Notes: generated by a model not told the origin, from the letters alone. Counted from the stretch's first letter, positions 8,915 to 17,230 are shown. The stretch: DNA of 40,688 nucleotides from Actinomycetota bacterium (GCA_018268455.1 JAFDWM010000298.1:1-40688); one strand, 5' to 3'. Translations and numbers: made by a program.

Positions 8915-10123
8915 ATGGACTGGCAGACGACCTCGGAGGACACCGTCCCCTCGGCGCGCGTGACGGAGGCGGATGCCCGGCTCCTGCGCGCCCGCCCGCC
9001 GGCCACCGGAGCGTGGCGCGACGGCGATCCGGCCGGCGATCGTCTGTTCGAGGCGTTCGGCCCGTTCCGCACCGAGAGCGGCGCGGAGCTTCCGCTCATC
9101 CGCGTCGCCTACGAGACCTGGGGCCGTCTGAATCCGGCACGCGACAACGCGATCCTCATCCTGCACGCGCTCACCGGCGACAGCCACGTGGTGGGCGCGG
9201 CCGGGCGCGGGCACGCCACCAGCGGCTGGTGGGGCGATGTCGTGGGCCCGGGCGGCGCGATCGACACCGACGAGTGGTTCGTGATCGCGCCGAACATCCT
9301 CGGCGGCTGCCAGGGCACCACCGGCCCCGCGAGCATCGCGGCGGACGGCTACGAGTGGGGTGCGCGATTCCCGTATCTCACCATCCGCGACCAGGTCTCG
9401 GCGCAGGTGCTCTTGGCGGACGCGCTGGGCATCCCGCGCTTCGCCGCGGTGGTCGGCGGATCCATGGGCGGCATGCACGCCCTCGAATGGGCGGTCACCC
9501 ATCCGGAGCGCCTGGAACGGCTGGCCATCCTCTCCTCTCCCCCGATGACCACCGCCGATCAGCTGGCGCAGAACTTCCTGCAGCTGGAGACGATCCGGAT
9601 GGATCCGCACTTCGCGGGCGGGGAATACTACGACGCGCCCGTCGGTGAGGGTCCGCACCGCAGCCTCGCGCTCGCGCGCCGCATGGCGCTGCTCAGCTAC
9701 CGCAGCCCGAACGAGCTCAACCAGCGCTTCCAGCGCTCCTGGCAGTCCGATGTGTCCCCGCTGGGACGCGGCGGGCGCTTCGCCGTGGAGAGCTATCTCG
9801 ACTTCCACGGCAACAAGTTCACCCGCCGATTCGACGCGAACAGCTATCTGACGCTCGTCGAGGCGATGAACTCGCACGATGTCGGACGCGATCGCGGCGG
9901 GATCGAAGACGCGCTCAAGCGTGTGACGGCGACGACCCTCGTGCTCGGCATCGACACCGACCGGCTGTTCCCCGTCGACGGGCAGCATCGCATCGCGCGC
10001 GGCATCGCGAACACGCTCGACGGCAACGAGGCGGTCGTGCTGGCGAGCGACTTCGGCCACGACGGGTTCCTCATCGAGACCGACGAGGTCGGTCGGCACC
10101 TGCGGCGTCTGCTCGCGAGCTGA
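8915..10123 (+). CDS. metX: Homoserine O-acetyltransferase
   Basis: Alpha/beta-hydrolase-fold enzyme that transfers acetyl from acetyl-CoA to homoserine, the first committed step to methionine. It is 402 aa. The nucleophile elbow GGSMGGM gives Ser183, the likely Asp is Asp349 just before RLFP, and His382 lies in the FGHDGFL motif. The block HALTGDSH near residue 90 and NILGGCQGTTGPAS are hallmarks of MetX. The ATG at 8915 follows an AGGAGAATGG ribosome site. It sits 133 bp after metY. A TAACCT hexamer at 8872-8877 could give it its own promoter after the hairpin, but no -35 is evident. Product is O-acetylhomoserine, the substrate of MetY. Confidence 0.95.
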   Translation: MDWQTTSEDTVPSARVTEADARLLRARPPATGAWRDGDPAGDRLFEAFGPFRTESGAELPLIRVAYETWGRLNPARDNAILILHALTGDSHVVGAAGRGHATSGWWGDVVGPGGAIDTDEWFVIAPNILGGCQGTTGPASIAADGYEWGARFPYLTIRDQVSAQVLLADALGIPRFAAVVGGSMGGMHALEWAVTHPERLERLAILSSPPMTTADQLAQNFLQLETIRMDPHFAGGEYYDAPVGEGPHRSLALARRMALLSYRSPNELNQRFQRSWQSDVSPLGRGGRFAVESYLDFHGNKFTRRFDANSYLTLVEAMNSHDVGRDRGGIEDALKRVTATTLVLGIDTDRLFPVDGQHRIARGIANTLDGNEAVVLASDFGHDGFLIETDEVGRHLRRLLAS

Positions 10124-10136
10124 CCGGAGCGGTCAG
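10120..10136. terminator. Inverted repeat containing both stop codons of metX and the NUDIX gene
   Basis: CTGACCG (10120-10126) and CGGTCAG (10130-10136) are perfect arms around a GAG loop. The metX TGA (10121-10123) and the opposing gene's stop (10133-10135) lie in the arms. It may act as a small bidirectional terminator. Confidence 0.45.
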
Positions 10137-10780
10137 GACAGCTCGAAGCGCCAGGGCAGCTGCTCGGCGACGATCCGCTCGCGCGAGCCCGGCGGGCGTC
10201 CGGCGAGCTCGTCGCCGTCCCAGTGGAAGATCGTGCCGTCCTCGGTGTGCACGTTGCGGGTGCGGTGCACCACCGGGGTCTGAGGCGCGGCGAGCACGGC
10301 GGCGACCGACTCCTCGCCGCGCAGTTCGTGCAGCGTGCGCCAGGTCGGAGGGAAGAGCGTCAGCCCGCCCGCGCCGTGCGCCTCGAGCGCCCGGTCGGGC
10401 GTGAGCCAGCGCGTCTCCGCCACCTCGGCCGGGGACACCGTGATCTCCTGGCCCGGATCCGCCGCGAGGAAGAACCAGGTGCGCACGCGCTTCGGGATCC
10501 CCACCGGCGGCACCCAGCATGAGAGCGGCGAGAGGGCGCCCAGGGCGAGCCCCACCTCCTCCGCGGCTTCGCGCACCGCCGCCCGGCGCGCATCATCGCA
10601 CTCCTCGGCGCCGGGGATCCGGTCGCCGGGGTCGACCATGCCGCCGGGGAACACCCACGCCCCCGCGAATGATCCGCGCGCGGGCCGGCGCAGCAGCAGC
10701 GCCTCGATCCCCTCGGCGCCGTCGCGCAGCACGACCACCGTGCCTGCGACCGGCAGGTCATCGTCGGCGGCGAAGCTCAT
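10133..10780 (-). CDS. NUDIX hydrolase
   Basis: Predicted hydrolase of a nucleoside diphosphate linked to another group, 215 aa. The Nudix box begins with FPGGMVDPGD and ends REAAEEVGL, with a longer spacer between its halves than the classical GX5EX7 form. That resembles the NUDT7/NUDT19-like branch, some of whose members act on CoA derivatives. The substrate is not predictable. The gene converges on metX with nine bases between stops. A TAGCAT box six bases before the ATG predicts a leaderless transcript. Confidence 0.85.
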   Translation of the reverse strand: MSFAADDDLPVAGTVVVLRDGAEGIEALLLRRPARGSFAGAWVFPGGMVDPGDRIPGAEECDDARRAAVREAAEEVGLALGALSPLSCWVPPVGIPKRVRTWFFLAADPGQEITVSPAEVAETRWLTPDRALEAHGAGGLTLFPPTWRTLHELRGEESVAAVLAAPQTPVVHRTRNVHTEDGTIFHWDGDELAGRPPGSRERIVAEQLPWRFELS

Positions 10781-10786
10781 CCGCCC

Positions 10787-10792
10787 ATGCTA
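10787..10792 (-). promoter_or_regulatory. Predicted -10 box (TAGCAT) for a leaderless NUDIX mRNA
   Basis: TAGCAT on the reverse strand ends six bases before the ATG at 10780. No -35 is evident. Confidence 0.5.
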
Positions 10793-10810
10793 GCCAGCGC
10801 GATGCGCGAT

Positions 10811-12052
10811 TCAGATCAGGTCGTGCACCCGCACGGATCCGGTCTCGGTGTGGAAGCGGCGCTGCACCGCGTACGACGCGATCGCGATCCCGAGCCCGAG
10901 CACGGCGAGGCCCGCGCCGACCCAGGACGGCGCGGCGAACCCCCATCCCCAGGCGATCACGAGTCCGCCGAGGAACGCGCCGAGACTGTTCCCGATGTTC
11001 AGCGCCGAGTGGTTGAGCGCCGCGGCGATCGACTGGTTGTCCCCCGCGACCTCCATGAGCCGCGTCTGGATCGCGGGGCTCAGGATCGACGACAGCAGTG
11101 CCATCACGAACGCCAGCGGCACGAGCAGCCAGATCGAGAACGAGCCGAGCGCGAGCAGCACCAGCACCACGGCCATCGCCCCGAGCCCCACCAGCAGGGT
11201 GAGCCGCAGGTTGCGATCGCCGAAGACACCGCCCAAGAGGTTGCCGATGGTCATGCCGAGTCCGAACACGACGAGCGTGATCGGCACCATCCACTGCGGC
11301 GCCCCTGCTCGCTCGGTGACGACGGGCGCGATGTAGCTGTACACGGCGAAGAAGCCGCCGAAGCCGATCGCACCGGTGGCCAGCGCGAACCACACCTGAG
11401 GGCGCCGGAACACGCGCAACTCGGCGCGAAAGGTGCGCGCGGGGTCGCCGGGATGCTCCGGCACGAAGAGGGCGATGCACACCGTGGCGAGGGCGAAGAC
11501 GATCGTGACCACGAGGAACGCGCTGCGCCACCCGACGTGCTGACCGAGGAAGGTCCCCGCCGGGACCCCGACGACGTTCGCGATGGTGAGGCCGGTGAGG
11601 ATGAACGCGACGCCCTTCGCGCGCTTGCCCGGGCCGAGCACGTCGGCGGCGACGAGGGCGCCGATCCCGAAGTACGCCCCGTGCGGGAGACCCGCGATGA
11701 AGCGTGCCAGGCCGACCGTCTCGAAGGTGGGCAGCACCACGGCGAGACCGTTGCCGAGGGTGAGCGCGATCGCGAGGCCGATCATGACCCGGTGCCGCGG
11801 GAAGCGGGCGACGAGACCGGCGATCGTCGGCGCGCCGACCACGACGCCGAGGGCGTACAGCGAGACGAGGATCCCGGCGCGTCCGATCGCCTCATCCTGG
11901 TTCTGCGCCCACAGCTGCGGGAGCAGATCCTGCGCGATGTTCGGGAGCAGGCCCATGGCGACGAACTCGGTCATGCCGATGCCGAAGCTGCCGATGGCGA
12001 GGGAGAGGAGCGCCCTCGTCGCCGCACCCCTCGAGAGGCTCGAGGGTTTCAT
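10811..12052 (-). CDS. MFS transporter, DHA1-like drug/sugar efflux type
   Basis: Twelve-segment major facilitator protein, 413 aa. The opening segment SFGIGMTEFVAMGLLP followed by NIAQDLLP is typical of the DHA1 group that contains AraJ, YdhP and CmlA-like exporters. GLPHGAYFGIGALVAADVLGPGKRAKG forms the segment-4 region, and a charged central loop (PEHPGDPARTF) separates the two six-helix halves. Transport is presumably proton-driven. The substrate is unknown. A TAGACT box six bases before the ATG predicts a leaderless transcript. The NUDIX gene follows on the same strand 30 bp later with its own -10. Confidence 0.88.
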   Translation of the reverse strand: MKPSSLSRGAATRALLSLAIGSFGIGMTEFVAMGLLPNIAQDLLPQLWAQNQDEAIGRAGILVSLYALGVVVGAPTIAGLVARFPRHRVMIGLAIALTLGNGLAVVLPTFETVGLARFIAGLPHGAYFGIGALVAADVLGPGKRAKGVAFILTGLTIANVVGVPAGTFLGQHVGWRSAFLVVTIVFALATVCIALFVPEHPGDPARTFRAELRVFRRPQVWFALATGAIGFGGFFAVYSYIAPVVTERAGAPQWMVPITLVVFGLGMTIGNLLGGVFGDRNLRLTLLVGLGAMAVVLVLLALGSFSIWLLVPLAFVMALLSSILSPAIQTRLMEVAGDNQSIAAALNHSALNIGNSLGAFLGGLVIAWGWGFAAPSWVGAGLAVLGLGIAIASYAVQRRFHTETGSVRVHDLI

Positions 12053-12058
12053 CCCCTC

Positions 12059-12064
12059 AGTCTA
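12059..12064 (-). promoter_or_regulatory. Predicted -10 box (TAGACT) for a leaderless MFS mRNA
   Basis: TAGACT on the reverse strand ends six bases before the ATG at 12052. Confidence 0.55.
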
Positions 12065-12117
12065 CGGGGATGAGAGCGAGGCCCGAACGCGCTCGCGACG
12101 CACCCACCATGCATATC

Positions 12118-12145
12118 AGGAATCGCCTGGCGATCTGTCCTTTTT
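12118..12145 (+). terminator. Orphan intrinsic-terminator-like hairpin with T-tract
   Basis: AGGA (12118-12121) pairs with TCCT (12138-12141), and inside it ATCGC (12122-12126) pairs with GCGAT (12130-12134). Five T residues follow at 12141-12145. No plus-strand gene lies upstream within 1.9 kb. It would stop RNA coming from antisense to the MFS/NUDIX genes, or it is a relic. Confidence 0.4.
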
Positions 12146-12264
12146 CTCTATGCGCCCCTTCTCTTGTTCGTACATATCTGCTGAACTCGGTTCATGGAAG
12201 CCACCGATCTGAACCTGGGTGAGGAGCCCGTCGTTGACGGTTCCCGGGCCGCCACCGCACCAGA

Positions 12265-12348
12265 ATGATCTACCGCGAGCGCGAAAACGGCACGACCGAA
12301 GTCACCACCCCGACCGGCTTCCACACCACCGACCCACCACCCTTCTGA
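12265..12348 (+). pseudogene. Possible C-terminal remnant of a DUF222/HNH-type protein
   Basis: An open stretch of 27 codons begins MIYRERENGTTEV, passes through TTPTGFH and ends DPPPF before a TGA. The Thr-Pro-Thr-Gly plus proline ending resembles the tails of DUF222/HNH (13E12-type) proteins that are abundant and often broken in Microbacteriaceae. The resemblance is from memory only. The frame is closed upstream at 12235-12237, so nothing else of such a gene is present. It could be chance. Confidence 0.25.
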
Positions 12349-12367
12349 GGCCGGGCAGCAGGTGCGC

Positions 12368-12694
12368 TCAGGCGCCGTCCTCGATCGCCCGCTCGAGGCG
12401 TTCGATCTTCCCGTCGATCTCGCCCGAGTAGCCGGGGCGGATGTCGGCCTTGAGCACGAGAGCCACGCGGGATCCGAACGGCATCACGGCCTCGGTGGCT
12501 CGCTTCACGACATCCATCACCGTGTCCCAGTCCGGGCCCTCGATCTCGGTGAACATGCTGGTCGTGCGGTGCGGCAGTCCGGAGGCGCGGACGACGGCGA
12601 CGGCTGCGGCGACCGCATCGTGCACGGACGCGTCGGCGCTCTCGGCGCGGTCGGGTGCGGATCCGCTGGGGGCGACGGAGAAGGCGACGAGCAT
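12368..12694 (-). CDS. MTH1187/YkoF-type thiamine-binding protein
   Basis: Small cytosolic protein of 108 aa in the thiamine-binding (formerly DUF77, MTH1187) family. The N-terminus MLVAFSVAPSG, the central HRTTSMFTEIEG and the helix with DTVMDVVKRATE match the ferredoxin-like fold of the family. A longer in-frame ORF runs upstream to 14251 but overlaps the next gene, and the ATG at 12694 gives the family length. It shares one base with the upstream glycosyltransferase stop (TGATG), so it is co-translated as the last gene of a three-gene operon. Family members bind thiamine or related ligands; the exact role here is unknown. Confidence 0.85.
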   Translation of the reverse strand: MLVAFSVAPSGSAPDRAESADASVHDAVAAAVAVVRASGLPHRTTSMFTEIEGPDWDTVMDVVKRATEAVMPFGSRVALVLKADIRPGYSGEIDGKIERLERAIEDGA

Positions 12695-14040
12695 CAGGAC
12701 CTCCTGGTTTCGGGAAGCAGGGCGACAGGACGGATCGGCGTGCGCACGACCGCACGGATCGCGAGCACGCAGATCACGACGACCATCACGTTGCGCGCGC
12801 TCAGCACTGCGATGGGCAGTGCCTCCGCATGCAGCAACCGGTCGTACAGGACAGGGTAGACCGCCTGGGTCAGCAGGTAGTCGACGAGGACCGCGATCGC
12901 GGGCACCCGCGCCCGCGGGGCGTCGACAAGGATCCACAGCACCACCGGCGTGAGAAGCCACACCTGGAACTGCGGGGATCCGACCTTGTTGCACGCGATG
13001 AGGATCGCGACCAGCGCCAGCATCGTGGCGGGCAGCAGGCGCCGCACCGACGCACCGCGGCGCAGCTTCCACAGGGCGAGCGCGGTGACCGCGATCACGC
13101 CGAGCACCATCAGCGGCGTGAGCAGAGCGGCCACGACGTCGACGCCGGGTCCGCTGAGCTGGAAGGTGAGGATCTGCCGGTCGTATTCGATGCGCGTCAC
13201 CCCGATCTGGGTGAGCCACAGCAGCGGTGTGGCCCCGACGGCCTCGATCTGCAGTCCGCGACCGGACATCTGGCTGAGGAACCCGAGCAGGTTCTTCGTT
13301 CCGCCCAGCAGTACGAGGCCGAGCACCACGATGACGGTGACGGTCGCGGCGGAGACGATCATCCGGATCCGTCCGCGGACGAGAGCGACGCCGGCGACGA
13401 GCAGCGCCCCGGGCCAGATCTTGATCCAGGCGCCGATCGTGAACAGGGCGCTCGCGACGGCCGGCCGTGCCAGCAGCCACAGGCCGCCGACGATCGCCAG
13501 CGGCACGGTGATCGCATCGATCCGGAACATCGCGATGGGCCCCAGCGCCACGAGCGCTACGATCCAGAACCACGCGGCACGACGGCGGATCCGGCTCCGG
13601 GCCGCCCGCGCACCGCGCAGCAGCAGCGCGAACCCGACCGCGTCGAGCGCGGTGACGAGGACCGACCAGGCGACGACGTAGCTCGCGGATCCGACCGCGT
13701 ACGCACCGGGGAACAGGGGGTGCAGCAGCACGGAGATCCCCTGCGCGATGAGCATCGGCAGCAGCGCGAGCTGCGGGTAGACCCAGCTCTCCGTCACGCC
13801 CACGATCGGGCCGCCGCTGAGTGCCTGACGTGCCCACGGCTCGTACACGAACACGGTGTCGCCCATGGCCAGAGCAGGCAGCTTCCAGCCGATGGTCGCC
13901 GCGTAGACGTGCGCCACGACGAATCCCAGCCACAGCACCACCAGCAGAGTGACCGGGCGTCGGCTCGCCGGGGACACCGCCCCGGATGATCGTCCGACCG
14001 GTTCGGTGCCGGTCGGCCCGGGTCGTTCGGCAGCGCTCAC
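12694..14040 (-). CDS. Polytopic membrane glycosyltransferase, GT87/DUF2029-like
   Basis: Integral membrane protein of 448 aa with about ten hydrophobic segments. An early acidic motif (MGDTVFVYEPWA) follows the first segment, as expected for GT-C-fold, polyprenyl-phosphate-sugar-dependent enzymes, and FTIGAWIKIWPGALL resembles the GT87 family signature. In actinobacteria such proteins add mannose or arabinose to envelope glycans. That role is an inference here. It starts with GTG overlapping the upstream stop (GTGA), and its stop overlaps the next start. It sits oddly between a metabolite-repair enzyme and a thiamine-binding protein, which share no obvious pathway with it. Confidence 0.75.
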   Translation of the reverse strand: MSAAERPGPTGTEPVGRSSGAVSPASRRPVTLLVVLWLGFVVAHVYAATIGWKLPALAMGDTVFVYEPWARQALSGGPIVGVTESWVYPQLALLPMLIAQGISVLLHPLFPGAYAVGSASYVVAWSVLVTALDAVGFALLLRGARAARSRIRRRAAWFWIVALVALGPIAMFRIDAITVPLAIVGGLWLLARPAVASALFTIGAWIKIWPGALLVAGVALVRGRIRMIVSAATVTVIVVLGLVLLGGTKNLLGFLSQMSGRGLQIEAVGATPLLWLTQIGVTRIEYDRQILTFQLSGPGVDVVAALLTPLMVLGVIAVTALALWKLRRGASVRRLLPATMLALVAILIACNKVGSPQFQVWLLTPVVLWILVDAPRARVPAIAVLVDYLLTQAVYPVLYDRLLHAEALPIAVLSARNVMVVVICVLAIRAVVRTPIRPVALLPETRRS

Positions 14041-14972
14041 GCGTCGTCCTCCTCGTCGTCCCGCGCGACATGCCCGGTGTCATCGATCGTCGTCCCGAAC
14101 GCCGCCGGGAGCGCTTCGGCCACGTCCAGCGCCGTGATCGGGCGGCCGGCGGCGGGCCCGAGGGCACCCGCGGCGATCCGCCCGGCGCGTCCGTGCAGCC
14201 ACGCGCCCGCGGCGGCGAGCTCGGCGAGCGGGGCCTGGCCGTCGGCCGCACGATCGGCCGCCACGAGAGCGCCGATCACCCCGGCCAGCACATCCCCGGT
14301 ACCGGCGGCGGCGAGCCAGGGCGTCCCCGCGTCGACGGCGAGCACCGCGTCGCCGTCCGACACGAGCGTGATCGCACCCTTGAGCAGCACCACGCCGCCG
14401 AGCGCCGCGGCCGTCTCCCGCACGGCGGCGGCACGTGCGGACGGGTCGCGCAGCACATCGGTTCCGAGGTCCGCGAGCCGCAGCGCGGTGCGCAACACCG
14501 CGAACTCGCGCTCGTGCGGCGTCGCGACGACCGGAGCAGTCGGTGCCGGCAGCAACGTCAGCGCCCCCGCATCGACGACCACCGGATCGACGCCGTGCAG
14601 CGGCTGCAGATCGTCCGGAGGCTGAGGACCCGCGTCATGAGCGGGGCGGGCACGATCATCGGCGCCGGATCCGATCACCCACGCGTGCGCGCGCACGGCG
14701 CGATCGCCGGGCTCGACCACGACGGTCTCCGGACGGCGCGCGAGCACGAGGTCGGCCGCCCGCCGCGGTCCGAGGTAGACGACGTAGCCCGCGCCGGCGC
14801 GCCACGCGCCTTCCACGCCGAGCACCGCGGCGCCGGGGAACGCGTCCGATCCGGTCCGCAGCGCGACGATGCCGCGCGTGCGCTTGTCGGCGTCGGTGCC
14901 GGGCACCCGCAGCAGACGCCGGGTGTCGTCGGCAGTCCAGCGACGCACGGAACCGGCGGAGAGAAGTGGCAT
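14037..14972 (-). CDS. nnrD: ADP-dependent NAD(P)H-hydrate dehydratase
   Basis: Repairs hydrated NAD(P)H back to NAD(P)H using ADP or ATP, in the cytosol. It is 311 aa with a ribokinase-like fold. The motifs KRTRGIVALRTGSDAFPGAA at the N-terminus, WVIGSGADD, LLKGAITLVSDGD and the nucleotide-binding AAGTGDVLAG are diagnostic. It is the stand-alone dehydratase: the epimerase domain (NnrE), fused to it in many bacteria, is absent from the window. The start at 14972 was chosen from family length; upstream in-frame sequence overlaps the oppositely oriented OYE gene. A TAGCAT box lies eight bases before the ATG. First gene of the operon. Confidence 0.92.
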   Translation of the reverse strand: MPLLSAGSVRRWTADDTRRLLRVPGTDADKRTRGIVALRTGSDAFPGAAVLGVEGAWRAGAGYVVYLGPRRAADLVLARRPETVVVEPGDRAVRAHAWVIGSGADDRARPAHDAGPQPPDDLQPLHGVDPVVVDAGALTLLPAPTAPVVATPHEREFAVLRTALRLADLGTDVLRDPSARAAAVRETAAALGGVVLLKGAITLVSDGDAVLAVDAGTPWLAAAGTGDVLAGVIGALVAADRAADGQAPLAELAAAGAWLHGRAGRIAAGALGPAAGRPITALDVAEALPAAFGTTIDDTGHVARDDEEDDA

Positions 14973-14980
14973 GGGACATG

Positions 14981-14986
14981 ATGCTA
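14981..14986 (-). promoter_or_regulatory. Predicted -10 box (TAGCAT) for nnrD operon
   Basis: TAGCAT on the reverse strand lies eight bases before the ATG at 14972. This allows a leaderless or near-leaderless transcript. The divergent OYE promoter is about 80 bp away. Confidence 0.45.
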
Positions 14987-15068
14987 CTGGGCGTGGCTCT
15001 GCGACCTGCCCTGCGCAGCCGGATGCGCGGATCCGTCGCCTCCGGAACCCGGCACCTCGCACCGCGGG

Positions 15069-15074
15069 TAGCGT
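15069..15074 (+). promoter_or_regulatory. Predicted -10 box (TAGCGT) for a leaderless OYE mRNA
   Basis: TAGCGT ends seven bases before the GTG at 15082. No ribosome site is present, which supports a leaderless start. Confidence 0.5.
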
Positions 15075-15081
15075 CGAAGCC

Positions 15082-16149
15082 GTGAGCCATCTGTTCTCCC
15101 CGCTGACCCTGCGTTCGCTGACTCTGCCGAACCGGCTCTGGGTCTCCCCCATGTGCATGTACAGCGCCGTCGAGGGGCTGCCGAACGACTGGCACCGCAC
15201 GCATCTCGCGCAGTTCGCCTCCGGCGGTGCCGGCCTCATCGTCGCCGAGGCCACGGCCGTCGTGCCGGAGGGGCGCATCTCCCCGCGCGACACCGGGCTG
15301 TGGAACGACGCCCAGCGTGACGCGTGGGCGCCGATCGTGCAGAGCGTGCACGATCGCGGGGGTCTGATCGGCGTGCAGCTCGCACACGCCGGGCGCAAGG
15401 CGTCGACGTGGTGGCCATGGGCGCCCCAGCGCGGATCCGTCCCTGTCGCCGACGGAGGATGGCAGACCACCGCGCCTTCCGCCATCGCGTTCGCCGGCTT
15501 CGCGGAGCCGGAGGCGCTCGATGCGGCGGGCATCGCCCGCATCGTCGACGGCTTCCGCACGGCGACCCGACGCGCGCTGGATGCCGGGTTCGACGCGATC
15601 GAGTTGCACGCCGCGCACGGCTATCTGCTGCACCAGTTCCTGTCGCCGCTGAGCAACCTGCGCACCGACGACTATGGCGGATCCCTCGAGAACCGGGCGC
15701 GTCTGCTGCTCGAGGTCACCGATGCGGTGCGAGCAGAGACCGGCGAGGACGTTCCGCTCCTGGTGCGCCTCTCGGCGACCGATCACGCACCCGGCGGCTT
15801 CACCCCCGAGGAGGCCGCACGCGTCGGCGGCTGGGCGACCGAATACGGCGCCGACCTCATCGACGTCTCCAGCGGCGGTCTCGTCGCCCACCAGCGCATC
15901 GATGCGCACCCGGGTTATCAGGTGCCGCTCGCGGCGACCGTGCGCCAGGGCGGGCGGATCCGCTCCTCCGCAGTCGGTCTGCTCACCAGCGGTGCGCAGG
16001 CAGAGGCCGTGCTCGCCGCGGGCGACGCCGACGCGATCTTCGCCGCCCGCGAATGGCTGCGCGACCCCCATTTCGCGCTCCGCGCCGCGCACGAGCTCGG
16101 CGCCGAGGTGCCGTGGCCCGACCAGTACCTCCGCGCGCGCTGGCACTGA
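15082..16149 (+). CDS. NADH:flavin oxidoreductase, Old Yellow Enzyme (YqjM-like)
   Basis: FMN-dependent ene-reductase of 355 aa. The opening LFSPLTLRSLTLPNRLWVSPMCMYS is typical of the YqjM/thermophilic-like OYE branch, with the redox-tuning Cys in MCMYS. The block GVQLAHAGRKAS contains FMN- and substrate-contact residues. HAAHGYLLHQFLSPLSNLRTD is the family signature, and the catalytic-site pair lies in the HAGRK region. It starts at a GTG placed seven bases after a TAGCGT box. The longer in-frame ORF upstream is a shadow of nnrD. Substrates are activated alkenes in general; the natural one is unknown. Confidence 0.9.
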   Translation: MSHLFSPLTLRSLTLPNRLWVSPMCMYSAVEGLPNDWHRTHLAQFASGGAGLIVAEATAVVPEGRISPRDTGLWNDAQRDAWAPIVQSVHDRGGLIGVQLAHAGRKASTWWPWAPQRGSVPVADGGWQTTAPSAIAFAGFAEPEALDAAGIARIVDGFRTATRRALDAGFDAIELHAAHGYLLHQFLSPLSNLRTDDYGGSLENRARLLLEVTDAVRAETGEDVPLLVRLSATDHAPGGFTPEEAARVGGWATEYGADLIDVSSGGLVAHQRIDAHPGYQVPLAATVRQGGRIRSSAVGLLTSGAQAEAVLAAGDADAIFAAREWLRDPHFALRAAHELGAEVPWPDQYLRARWH

Positions 16150-16176
16150 GTACCGGCCGGGCTCCGGCTCAGTGCC
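16142..16176. terminator. Inverted repeat spanning both stop codons (OYE / CNNM)
   Basis: GGCACTGAG (16142-16150) and CTCAGTGCC (16168-16176) are perfect 9-bp arms. Both convergent genes therefore end in the same His-stop sequence. The inner CCGG repeats can extend the stem. Likely bidirectional terminator. Confidence 0.6.
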
Positions 16177-17230
16177 GCAGTCCGCGGCGCGTGATGTCGC
16201 GCACCTCGCCGACGAGCTCCTCGATGATGTCCTCGAGGAACAGGATCGCCGTGGTCTCTCCCGCCGCGTCGCGCACCTGCGCGAGGTGGCGGCCCGCGCG
16301 GCGCATGATCGTGAGGGCGTCCTCGAGGTCGGTGTCCTCCTGCATCGGCACCATCTGATGGATCCGCTTCGCCGGAATCGGCTTGACCGCATATGCGCCG
16401 GCATCGGGACCCTCGGCGGAACGGATCACATCCTTCAGGTGCACGTACCCGACGGGGGCGCCCGCGGCGTCGACCATCACGTAGCGCGAGAAGCCGTGCT
16501 TCGCCACAGCATGCTCGACATCATCAGGGGTCGCGTCGAGCGGGAGGGTGACGAGACTCGCAAGCGGCACCGCGACGTCCTTCGCATCCTTGTCGGTGAA
16601 CTCGACCACGGCGCTCACCGTGCCGGCCGCGTCGTCCAGCACCCCCTCGCGGCGGGACTGGTCGACGATCGTCGCGACCTCGTCGAGCGTGAACGTCGAG
16701 GCCGCCTCGTCCTTCGGCTCCACCCGGAACAACCGCACGACGCCGTTCGAGGTGGCGTTCAGCGCACGAATCACCGGGAAGAAGACCTTGGAGACCCAGA
16801 CCAGCGGCGTCGCGAGGATCAGCACAGCCCGGTCCGGCACCGAGAAGGCGAGGTTCTTCGGCACCATCTCACCGAACACGACGTGCAGGAACGACACGAT
16901 GACGAGCGTGATCACGAACGCGATCGCGTCGACGGCCGCCTCGCCCAGCCCGAACAGCCCCAGCGGGGCCGCGAGCAGGTGGTGGATCGCGGGCTCAGAC
17001 ACGTTCAGGATCAGCAGGGAGCACACGGTGATGCCCAGCTGCGAGGTCGCGAGCATGAGCGTGGCGTGCTCCATCGCGTACAGGGCGGTGCGCGCAGAGC
17101 GGGATCCGCGCTCGGCGAGCGGCTCGACCTGCGAGCGCCGCGCCGAGATCACGGCAAACTCGGCGCCGACGAAGAACGCGTTCAGCGCGAGCAGCACGAA
17201 CAGCCAGGCGATTCCGGCCCAGTCGCTCAT
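16169..17230 (-). CDS. CNNM/CBS-domain membrane protein, lacking the C-terminal CorC_HlyC domain
   Basis: Membrane protein of 353 aa in the CNNM (DUF21) family, which is linked to Mg2+ (and Co2+) export or homeostasis. The N-terminal CNNM transmembrane module (about 1-190) starts WAGIAWLFVLLALNAFFVGAEFAVISARRS and contains the conserved FGEMVPKNLAFS motif. A paired CBS regulatory module follows (about 200-335) and ends FLEDIIEELVGEV. The protein then stops, so the C-terminal CorC_HlyC domain present in the upstream paralogue is absent. Its ATG overlaps the paralogue's stop (ATGA). The two probably form one complex; this is inferred from coupling and homology. Confidence 0.88.
   Translation of the reverse strand: MSDWAGIAWLFVLLALNAFFVGAEFAVISARRSQVEPLAERGSRSARTALYAMEHATLMLATSQLGITVCSLLILNVSEPAIHHLLAAPLGLFGLGEAAVDAIAFVITLVIVSFLHVVFGEMVPKNLAFSVPDRAVLILATPLVWVSKVFFPVIRALNATSNGVVRLFRVEPKDEAASTFTLDEVATIVDQSRREGVLDDAAGTVSAVVEFTDKDAKDVAVPLASLVTLPLDATPDDVEHAVAKHGFSRYVMVDAAGAPVGYVHLKDVIRSAEGPDAGAYAVKPIPAKRIHQMVPMQEDTDLEDALTIMRRAGRHLAQVRDAAGETTAILFLEDIIEELVGEVRDITRRGLRH

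Larger units (their letters stand above)
12053..12367. other. Gene-free, locally AT-richer region
   Basis: The only gene-free stretch above 300 bp. About 12105-12215 is visibly poorer in GC than the rest of the window. It contains the MFS -10 box, a terminator-like hairpin on the plus strand and a 27-codon possible gene remnant. A 70-codon ORF at 12219-12431 is low-complexity and overlaps the opposite-strand gene, so it is not called. Confidence 0.6.

Noticed and set aside
12163-12180. LexA/SOS box
   Set aside because: Contains GTTC but lacks the GAAC-N4-GTTC arrangement.
12219-12431. 70-codon plus-strand ORF
   Set aside because: Low-complexity His/Pro/Arg/Ser composition, no ribosome site, and it runs into the opposite-strand thiamine-binding gene.
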